Assembly (NCBI GenBank): GCA_023228295.1
Contig: JALOBP010000035.1
Span: 1-27,756 of the forward strand
Source of the DNA: Methanoregula sp.
Lineage (GTDB): Archaea > Halobacteriota > Methanomicrobia > Methanomicrobiales > Methanospirillaceae
DNA length: 27,756 nucleotides
Direction: 5' to 3'
The notes under the pieces are model-generated. The model was not told where the DNA came from. It did no database searches and saw nothing but the letters and a program-made list of their open reading frames with translations. The position numbers were made by a program, and so were the translations under genes. Below are positions 22,492 to 27,756 of this stretch, piece by piece (the first letter of the stretch is position 1; each line of letters starts with the position of its first letter).

Positions 22492-22869
22492 TTATTCTAG
22501 TAAGAGTGCGTTGATAACGCCATCCTGACCGGGGCGACTGGTGATCCGGGCTGATCCGAGCTCGGTCTTGATTACTGCGCCTTTCGTGAGCAGGTTCCGC
22601 CGGACATAGTTCGGGTTGGCGGTGTTCTTTTCAACCGTCTCGATCTTCGCTTTTTTCGTATCGCCGGTCTTCGGGTTGGTCACGTTGGCGACATTGGCGC
22701 GAAGCGCACGAACTTTCTCGTTGCCACCGAACGTGCGGATGACACGCGCTCGTTCTTCACCGATATGGGTGTCTGCCGGTGCACGACCGATCTCTGCTCT
22801 GCGTTTCATCGCTGCCGGGCGGCGTCTGCCACCGGTTACTTTTCTTACGGATTCTCCCTGCCACTGCAT
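22492..22869 (-). CDS. rps8e: 30S ribosomal protein S8e
   Basis: The 125-residue product matches archaeal S8e, with the beginning MQWQGESVRKVTGGRRRPA, the KRRAEIGRAPADTHIG motif and the TNPKTGDTKKAKIETVEKNTANPNYVRRNLLTKGAVI segment. Its length is standard. It is a small-subunit protein. It is likely the first gene of the unit with 22013 and DUF2240. AT-rich elements lie about 52-60 and 72-81 bases upstream of the start. Confidence 0.96.
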   Translation of the reverse strand: MQWQGESVRKVTGGRRRPAAMKRRAEIGRAPADTHIGEERARVIRTFGGNEKVRALRANVANVTNPKTGDTKKAKIETVEKNTANPNYVRRNLLTKGAVIKTELGSARITSRPGQDGVINALLLE

Positions 22870-22940
22870 GATGTCACACTCACTGGTATTTCCCCGGGAC
22901 GCTGTCCCGAAGATGGTGCTCTATATATTGACTTCTGCGT

Positions 22941-22950
22941 TATTTATAGT
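22941..22950 (-). promoter_or_regulatory. Candidate TATA box for rps8e
   Basis: Read on the minus strand the sequence is ACTATAAATA, about 75 bases upstream of the rps8e start, and would give a leader of about 45 nt. An alternative AT-rich block (AATATATAG) lies at 22921-22929. Confidence 0.4.
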
Positions 22951-22980
22951 ACTACCTGATCCCGAAAAATGGGAGGGGCG

Positions 22981-23628
22981 TTAGGAAAGGATTGCATCAA
23001 GCAGCGCCGCAACCCCGTCACCGGTCTTCAGGTTTGTCCGGAATACCGGCATCCCCGGGTTGTAGCGGGCGATATCCTTCTGCATGCGGTCGATGTTTGC
23101 GCCCACGAGCGGCGCAAGGTCGACCTTGTTGATGACCCCGATGTTACAGTCACGGAACATCATCGGGTGCTTGTTGACCACGTCGTCGCCTTCAGTAGAA
23201 CTGATGACCACGATCCGTTTTTCAGCCCCGAGCCGGAAGTCGGTCGGGCAGACCATATTCCCGACATTCTCGATAAAGAGGATATCGATCTCATCGAGCG
23301 GGAGGTGATCGATGGCGTGTTCGACCAGGTGCGCATCCAGGTGGCACTCCTTGCCGGTGTTGGCATTGAACGCGGGGATGCCGGTTGCGATAATCCGCTT
23401 GAAGTCATCGTCACCATATACATCGCCGGCGATTGCGCCGGCTCTGAGGCCTTTCTTCTCAAGGAGCGGGACAAGGCGCTCGATGAGTGCTGTCTTGCCC
23501 GATCCGATCGCTCCGAGCAGGTCGAAGCCCCGCACGCCATGGGCTTTCAGGTGCCGGGCATTCTCGTCAGCAAGGGTGTTGTTGGCGTCGTAGACATCCT
23601 TCTCCAGCCTGACGTCGATGTGATGCAT
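22981..23628 (-). CDS. hypB: Hydrogenase nickel incorporation protein HypB
   Basis: The 215-residue GTPase has the HypB P-loop GAIGSGKT (39-46), the metal-site residues C95 and H96 (TGKECHLDAH) plus C127, DILFIENVGNMVCP, and the guanine-binding NKVD (167-170). HypB is a GTP-dependent nickel chaperone for [NiFe]-hydrogenases, which methanogens need for Ech, Frh, Mvh and related enzymes. There is no His-rich nickel-storage tail. HypA, its usual partner, is not next to it here. It is transcribed divergently from srp19 and its stop faces the S8e promoter. Confidence 0.95.
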   Translation of the reverse strand: MHHIDVRLEKDVYDANNTLADENARHLKAHGVRGFDLLGAIGSGKTALIERLVPLLEKKGLRAGAIAGDVYGDDDFKRIIATGIPAFNANTGKECHLDAHLVEHAIDHLPLDEIDILFIENVGNMVCPTDFRLGAEKRIVVISSTEGDDVVNKHPMMFRDCNIGVINKVDLAPLVGANIDRMQKDIARYNPGMPVFRTNLKTGDGVAALLDAILS

Positions 23629-23652
23629 GCAACAAGGTAGGAGCGTACACTG

Positions 23653-23658
23653 TTTATA
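23653..23658 (+). promoter_or_regulatory. TATA box for srp19, leaderless transcript likely
   Basis: TGTTTATACC places a TATA centre about 26 bases upstream of the ATG at 23683, the normal distance to the transcription start. The srp19 mRNA is therefore likely leaderless. Read on the other strand, the same region could serve hypB. Confidence 0.5.
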
Positions 23659-23682
23659 CCTTGACCCACAAACGATCCTGCA

Positions 23683-23958
23683 ATGGCAGAAGGCGAGTGT
23701 ATACTGTATCCCTGCTACTTCAATGCGGCATATACGCGGGCAGAGGGCAGGAAGGTTCCATGCAGCATAGGTACGAAGGGGCCGGTACTCACGGACCTTG
23801 AGCGCGCCTTAAAAAAGATTGGTGTAGTTTACCGGGTAGAAGAGCACCACCACCCGGCCCACTGGGCACGCCGCGAGGGCCGCGTTGTTGCCGAATGGAA
23901 TGAGAGCAAACTGAGCCTCATGCGAAAAGTAGCCCAGAAACTGGAAGTGCGGCGGTGA
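23683..23958 (+). CDS. srp19: Signal recognition particle subunit SRP19
   Basis: The 91-residue product is a typical archaeal SRP19: ILYPCYFNAAYTRAEGRKVP, LERALKKIGV, HPAHWARREGRVVAEWNESKLSLMRKVAQKL. SRP19 binds helices 6 and 8 of 7S RNA and helps load SRP54. The size is normal. The stop codon overlaps the start of the PHP gene, so the two are cotranscribed. Confidence 0.96.
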   Translation: MAEGECILYPCYFNAAYTRAEGRKVPCSIGTKGPVLTDLERALKKIGVVYRVEEHHHPAHWARREGRVVAEWNESKLSLMRKVAQKLEVRR

Positions 23959-24608
23959 GTGGCATGTACGACCTGCACACCCACTCTATTCTCTCCGATG
24001 GGGAGATGCTCCCCACCGAGCTTATCCGGCGGATGGCCGTTGCCGGGTATACCACGGTCGCCATCACCGACCATGTGGATCTCTCCAATGCCGGATCCGT
24101 GCTTGCCACCCTGGCCCGCGTACGGGAATCAGCGAAGTTGTACGGAGTTCGTCTTCTCTGTGGCGTGGAGATCACCCATGTTCCTCCAGCCCAGATTGCC
24201 GGACTGGCAAAATCTGCCAAATCCTCCGGGGCGGATATCGTAGTAGTCCATGGAGAGACACCGGTCGAGCCGGTGGCGGAGGGAACGAATCATGCAGCCT
24301 GTTCCTGCAAACACGTGAACGTGCTCGCCCACCCGGGACTTGTCACCCTTCGGGATGCCAGGCTTGCGGAGGAGAACGGGATTGCCCTTGAGATCACATC
24401 CCGGGGAGGGCACAACCGCACCAACGGCCATGTAGCACGGATTGCCCATCAGGCCGGCTGCCGGCTCGTTGTCGATTCGGATGCGCATGCACCCCATGAT
24501 ATCCTGGATAAGCGCGCGAAATTTCTCGTGGCCAAAGGAGCCGGATTGACCGATGCTGAGTGTAAAGAGGTTCTATCTTTAAATATCGACCGATTCTTAA
24601 GATCCTGA
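23955..24608 (+). CDS. PHP-family phosphoesterase (histidinol-phosphatase-like)
   Basis: The 217-residue product carries the metal-binding PHP motifs: HTHS (H8, H10) followed by SDG, the TDHVD motif (about residues 38-42), GVEITH (about 71-76), the AHPG motif (about 124-127) and the terminal DSDAH (about 174-178). The fold is that of the PHP domain of histidinol phosphatases and related hydrolases. All metal ligands are retained, unlike the PHP-like RNase P subunit Rpp30. The GTG at 23955 overlaps the srp19 stop; the ATG at 23964 is an alternative that still leaves the first motif intact. The substrate is unknown; histidinol phosphate is one candidate. Confidence 0.88.
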   Translation: MSGMYDLHTHSILSDGEMLPTELIRRMAVAGYTTVAITDHVDLSNAGSVLATLARVRESAKLYGVRLLCGVEITHVPPAQIAGLAKSAKSSGADIVVVHGETPVEPVAEGTNHAACSCKHVNVLAHPGLVTLRDARLAEENGIALEITSRGGHNRTNGHVARIAHQAGCRLVVDSDAHAPHDILDKRAKFLVAKGAGLTDAECKEVLSLNIDRFLRS

Positions 24609-24634
24609 AATTTCTATTTATACTTTCACGCAAC

Positions 24635-24684
24635 ATTTAAATACGGTAGAAGCACACATATATAGATTACTAAAAAATTTTAGT
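24635..24684 (+). promoter_or_regulatory. Promoter region of gar1 with a 7-bp dyad
   Basis: The region holds TATA-like elements (ATTTAAATA near 24637-24645 and ACATATATAG near 24656-24665). Immediately downstream is a dyad, ACTAAAA at 24669-24675 and TTTTAGT at 24678-24684, around two As. Such a dyad near a start site is a plausible operator. The gar1 start lies 28 bases further on. Confidence 0.4.
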
Positions 24685-24711
24685 ACCACCATTGTATACC
24701 CGAGGTTCTGT

Positions 24712-24936
24712 GTGAAAGTTGTTGGTCGAGCGATGAGCACTGTTGGCGATCGGATGCTCATCATCCAATGCGATCCCGCCCAGCTCCCCCCATTGTACAG
24801 CGAGGTCACCGACCGCAGGATGAAGCCGGTTGGGAAAATACTGGACCTCTTCGGTAATGTGAAAGCACCCTATGCCGCGGTACTCTGCCGGGAAAAATGC
24901 ATGGTCCAGCCCAACGAAAAACTCTTTGCCAGATAA
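24712..24936 (+). CDS. gar1: H/ACA RNA-protein component Gar1
   Basis: This 74-residue protein is a minimal archaeal Gar1: the conserved KVVGRAMSTVGDRMLI, then the beta barrel VGKILDLFGNVKAPYAAV and a short tail. Gar1 stimulates the Cbf5-guided pseudouridylation of rRNA by H/ACA RNPs. The start is the GTG at 24712 with GAGG 5-6 bases upstream. It precedes the TFB gene by 44 bp; the gar1-tfb order is conserved in many euryarchaea. Confidence 0.92.
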   Translation: MKVVGRAMSTVGDRMLIIQCDPAQLPPLYSEVTDRRMKPVGKILDLFGNVKAPYAAVLCREKCMVQPNEKLFAR

Positions 24937-24980
24937 TGAAAACAGCGCGGGATACTACAAATTCCAACAGGTGATTGTGG

Positions 24981-25985
24981 ATGCAGGAAGTTGAAAAATT
25001 AAAAGTTCTCCAGTCTGAGCGTGAGGCGCTCAAGGCCCGGACAAAACAAAAAGAGCAGGAAAAAAAGGCCGAGAGCCACACTGAGACCGTCTGTCCCGAG
25101 TGTGGCGGCAGGCAGCTCGTCCACGATTACGAGCGGGCAGAACTGGTCTGCCAGAGCTGCGGGCTTGTCATCGATGACGATTTTATCGACCGTGGCCCCG
25201 AGTGGCGTGCGTTTGACCACGACCAGCGGATGAAGCGGTCCCGTGTCGGTGCACCGATGACCTTCACGATCCACGACAAGGGTCTCTCGACCATGATCGA
25301 CTGGCGCAACCGGGACTCCTATGGCCGGGCCATCTCCTCCAAGAACCGTGCCCAGCTCTACCGTCTCCGCAAGTGGCAGCGCCGTATCCGGGTCAGCAAT
25401 GCAACCGAGCGGAACCTCGCATTCGCACTTTCGGAACTGGACCGGATGGCCTCCGCACTGGGTCTCCCGCGGAACGTCCGTGAGACCGCTGCAGTCGTGT
25501 ACCGTGATGCAGTCGACAAGAACCTCATCCGCGGCCGGAGTATCGAAGGCGTAGCTGCAGCAGCGCTCTATGCAGCCTGCCGGCAGTGCAGCGTGCCCCG
25601 TACGCTCGATGAGATTGCAGAAGTATCCCGTGTCTCAAGAAAGGAGATTGGCAGAACATACCGGTTCATCTCCCGTGAACTCGGCTTAAAGCTCCTCCCA
25701 ACCTCCCCGATCGACTACGTGCCCCGGTTCTGCTCCGGCCTCACCCTCAAGGGCGAGGTCCAGAGCCGTGCGGTTGAGATCTTAAGGCAGGCTGGAGAGC
25801 GGGAACTGACAAGCGGCAGGGGCCCGACCGGTGTTGCGGCAGCGGCTATCTACATCTCCTCCATCCTTGGAGGAGAGCGCCGCACCCAGCGTGAAGTGGC
25901 TGAAGTTGCCGGCGTCACGGAAGTCACCATCAGGAACAGGTACAAGGAACTTGCAGAGAAACTCGATATCGAAATTATTCTTTAA
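24981..25985 (+). CDS. tfb: Transcription initiation factor TFB
   Basis: The 334-residue protein has a zinc ribbon (C38, C41, C57, C60: VCPECGG ... LVCQSCG), the B-finger/linker (RSRVGAPMTFTIHDKGLSTMIDW) and two cyclin-like repeats (about 130-220 and 225-330). The C-terminal helix-turn-helix that reads the BRE (TQREVAEVAGVTEVTIRNRYKEL) is present. It recruits RNA polymerase to TBP-bound promoters. It has an unusual charged Lys/Glu-rich N-terminal extension of about 35 residues before the zinc ribbon, helical in character. The ATG at 24981 was chosen over the TTG at 24975. It is cotranscribed with gar1. Confidence 0.96.
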   Translation: MQEVEKLKVLQSEREALKARTKQKEQEKKAESHTETVCPECGGRQLVHDYERAELVCQSCGLVIDDDFIDRGPEWRAFDHDQRMKRSRVGAPMTFTIHDKGLSTMIDWRNRDSYGRAISSKNRAQLYRLRKWQRRIRVSNATERNLAFALSELDRMASALGLPRNVRETAAVVYRDAVDKNLIRGRSIEGVAAAALYAACRQCSVPRTLDEIAEVSRVSRKEIGRTYRFISRELGLKLLPTSPIDYVPRFCSGLTLKGEVQSRAVEILRQAGERELTSGRGPTGVAAAAIYISSILGGERRTQREVAEVAGVTEVTIRNRYKELAEKLDIEIIL

Positions 25986-25994
25986 AAAATAATC

Positions 25995-26002
25995 CTTTTT
26001 TT
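25995..26002 (+). terminator. T-run terminator after tfb
   Basis: A run of about eight Ts begins 10 bases after the tfb stop. Confidence 0.55.
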
Positions 26003-26069
26003 CCCATCCGATGAGGGACACCAACAACTATATTCCATCGGCTCGAAATCTATAATCCACACCAGCAGC

Positions 26070-26141
26070 GGGCTCGTAGATCAGGGGTAGATCGCTACGT
26101 TCGCAACGTAGAGGCCGCGGGTTCAAATCCCGCCGGGTCCA
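26070..26141 (+). tRNA. tRNA-Ala (CGC)
   Basis: The 72-nt sequence folds as a tRNA: acceptor GGGCTCG with CGGGTCC, T arm GCGGG-TTCAAAT-CCCGC, and anticodon stem CTACG/CGTAG enclosing TTCGCAA, giving anticodon CGC. The G3:U70 wobble pair, the alanine identity element, is present. The CCA is not encoded. An AT-rich TCTATAATCC (near 26050) is a possible promoter part. Confidence 0.95.
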
Positions 26142-26261
26142 TCTGGTTCCTTTTATATGGTTTCTCATAACCGGCTCAAACTATCATTTGTCCATGTCCG
26201 CGCTGCCTTATGTGCCCGGAATTCCTGAAGTTATTTGGGCAGATCAGAGGACCGGGCCAAT

Positions 26262-26270
26262 ACGGATTTA
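26262..26270 (+). promoter_or_regulatory. Candidate TATA box for the PEGA protein gene
   Basis: GGATTTATTACG lies about 70 bases upstream of the ATG at 26337. A 6-bp hairpin (CCAGAT/ATCTGG, 26306-26320) lies in the leader and GGGAG just before the start. Confidence 0.35.
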
Positions 26271-26336
26271 TTACGCACAGGGACAACGTACATATTTGTA
26301 ACATACCAGATTTGATCTGGAAAACGGGAGAGACGA

Positions 26337-27554
26337 ATGTTCTGCGGAAAGGGATCCTATACCATACCGATTACAGTATTTCTGGCACTGCTGATTATCG
26401 TTCTGCCGGCAAGTGCCTACACCGTGGCCATGTACGGCACGAATGCCGGGTTCAATCCGGACCTCCACCAGGATACGGTTACGGTTGTTCACTCTATGCC
26501 GGGATCCCCGGGTTCAGATCTTGACAACGCAGTAGACCTGTTTACCCAGCCATCTGTCGATGTCATCATTATCGGGGGGGTAGATACATTCACACCATCT
26601 ACCGCGGCAAAACTTGAAACGGCCGTGGCCGAAGGGAAGATCCTCATCATAACATATCCCTGCAACCGCCTCTTTGACGCAAGCCTGCCAGCCACGAACG
26701 GGGGTAGTTCCCCGGGGGGACAAAACCTGCAAATCACCGATCCGTCTTCAGCTGCATCAAAGGAGATCTTTGATGGGTTACAGGCACCGTTTTCATTAAC
26801 AGGTGCGGCTCCGGATAAAGAGCAGGTTGTGGCCAGGAGCGGGGCAGTGATAGTCCTGGATTATGACACCGGCATGCCCGCACTCATTTATAAGAAGTAC
26901 GGGAAGGGATACGTGATCGAATGGACCACCATTCCAGTTCCGTCATACATGACTGAAACGGTTGCCGACACGATTCTCGACCGGCTCATCACCCGGCTGC
27001 TGCCGGTAGTACCCGCCACTACAACTGCAGAGACCGTAACGGCGACAGCAACATCCGTCGTAACCACGCAGCTACCAGTACAAACAACAACCATATCTCA
27101 AATTACGACGGTTCCCGTCAGCAACATCCCGACATCTGCCCCTGCGGCCATAGCAGGTGATGTTGTTGTGTACTCCTCTCCGCTGGGTGCCAGCATCCTG
27201 ATTGATGGTATTTATTATGGTACAACACCGTCAAATCTTACCGGTATCTCGCAGGGGAACCACATTATCCGGCTGACCCAGAGCGGGTACTATGATTACG
27301 AGGGGAGTCTCTATGTCGTTGCTGGCCAGACAGCACATGCATTCGGAACGCTCATCCCGTTGAACCAGGTCACGGCAGCCCCGACAGCGGCCCCTGTCAT
27401 CGTCACGGTTGTCACGGTAGAGCCGACGGCGACTGAAGAACCGGGTCTGCTGAATAATTCGAATATTATCGTTGCAATCATCGGTGTATTTACTGCAGCT
27501 ATCGCGGCTCTCGCTACAGTGTTTCCGCACCTCAAGGGTCCCAAAAAGGAGTAA
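26337..27554 (+). CDS. Secreted, membrane-anchored PEGA-domain protein
   Basis: The 405-residue product has a signal peptide (about residues 8-27) and an N-terminal alpha/beta domain (about 28-220) reminiscent of a glutamine-amidotransferase-like or DUF4350-like fold (VDVIIIGGVDTFTP, KILIITYPC, YGKGYVIEWTT). A Thr/Val-rich linker (about 225-270) follows, then a PEGA domain (about 275-340, with GASILIDGIYYGTTPSNLTGI). A second Thr/Pro linker, a TM helix (about 376-396) and a short basic tail (KGPKKE) complete it. PEGA domains are surface domains common in archaea. A C-terminal anchor keeps the globular parts outside. GGGAG about 8 bases upstream of the ATG supports the start. The Cys of a true amidotransferase triad cannot be identified with confidence, so the first domain is probably non-enzymatic. 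Confidence 0.85.
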   Translation: MFCGKGSYTIPITVFLALLIIVLPASAYTVAMYGTNAGFNPDLHQDTVTVVHSMPGSPGSDLDNAVDLFTQPSVDVIIIGGVDTFTPSTAAKLETAVAEGKILIITYPCNRLFDASLPATNGGSSPGGQNLQITDPSSAASKEIFDGLQAPFSLTGAAPDKEQVVARSGAVIVLDYDTGMPALIYKKYGKGYVIEWTTIPVPSYMTETVADTILDRLITRLLPVVPATTTAETVTATATSVVTTQLPVQTTTISQITTVPVSNIPTSAPAAIAGDVVVYSSPLGASILIDGIYYGTTPSNLTGISQGNHIIRLTQSGYYDYEGSLYVVAGQTAHAFGTLIPLNQVTAAPTAAPVIVTVVTVEPTATEEPGLLNNSNIIVAIIGVFTAAIAALATVFPHLKGPKKE

Positions 27555-27573
27555 TCGGTATCTGGCCGGTGCG

Positions 27574-27582
27574 TTTTTTTTT
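27574..27582 (+). terminator. T-run terminator after PEGA protein
   Basis: Nine Ts begin 19 bases after the stop codon, followed by another T-rich stretch. Confidence 0.6.
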
Positions 27583-27641
27583 AATTCTTTTTAAAAAAAT
27601 GTCGGGTATCTGCGAGCGATGGGGGGCCACCCCAATATGCG

Positions 27642-27755
27642 CTAACTTATCGCAAAATTTTTCGACGACAATGACGGATAAGAATACGCACCGAACAACT
27701 GGCGGATCCGTTTTCGATTGCCTTCAGCAAGCACGTTTCTGATATTACCCCAATC
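27642..27755 (-). CDS. Possible C-terminal fragment of a gene that enters from the right edge
   Basis: On the minus strand an open frame of 37 codons runs from the window edge to a TAG at 27642-27644. The encoded stretch (GNIRNVLAEGNRKRIRQLFG then a Ser/Lys-rich end) is basic with a short hydrophobic break. Composition is more AT-rich than the surroundings. It could be the C-terminus of a gene, perhaps mobile-element related, but the frame is short and I recognise no family. Confidence 0.3.
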   Translation of the reverse strand, partial: DWGNIRNVLAEGNRKRIRQLFGAYSYPSLSSKNFAIS

Positions 27756-27756
27756 C

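Overview
The window is euryarchaeal, and most likely comes from a methanogen of the order Methanomicrobiales (Methanoregula-like). This rests on gene content: archaeal ribosomal proteins S6e and S8e, SRP19, aIF5B, TFB and Gar1; a methanopterin biosynthesis enzyme; the hydrogenase maturation factor HypB; and many secreted proteins with Pro/Thr-rich linkers. Two tRNA genes lacking an encoded CCA fit. Base composition is GC-rich, so nearly every gene throws long antisense shadow ORFs. Everything here is read by eye from the sequence; no database search was run.

Layout. 1-3100 is mostly minus-strand accessory genes: a pilin-like protein that ends inside a perfect 27-bp inverted repeat at the very start of the window, a cupin, a secreted C39-like cysteine peptidase, a small winged-helix-like protein (plus strand), an AN1 zinc-finger membrane protein, and a DUF6790-like membrane protein interrupted by an in-frame TGA. 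3202-5196 holds a solitary MazF/PemK-like protein and a fused chorismate-lyase/RFAP-synthase enzyme of methanopterin synthesis. 5218-10065 is an ABC exporter locus: an ATPase on the minus strand, a JAMM-like lipoprotein, then two overlapping permease genes, the first fused to a PrsW-type intramembrane protease domain. 10079-14756 is small accessory genes (lipoprotein, RDD protein, SemiSWEET, SnoaL-like, flavodoxin-fold oxidoreductase, methyltransferase) around a 585-bp non-coding stretch that carries a MITE-like 153-bp element.

14999-18132 is a three-gene, translationally coupled cassette: a secreted and membrane-anchored CARDB/S-layer-like protein, a FtsX/MacB-type permease and a LolD-type ATPase. 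18163-26141 is the informational core: tRNA-His, infB (aIF5B), rps6e, then on the minus strand a TM-anchored protein, DUF2240, an unknown protein, rps8e and hypB, then on the plus strand srp19-PHP phosphoesterase, gar1-tfb and tRNA-Ala. The window ends with a secreted PEGA-domain protein and a possible partial ORF at the edge.

The observations most worth checking are the in-frame TGA in the DUF6790-like gene, the 27-bp fold-back at the window start, the permease-PrsW fusion, the lyase-RFAPS fusion, the secreted JAMM-like lipoprotein and the MITE-like element. I found no CRISPR array, rRNA gene, intein or complete transposase.
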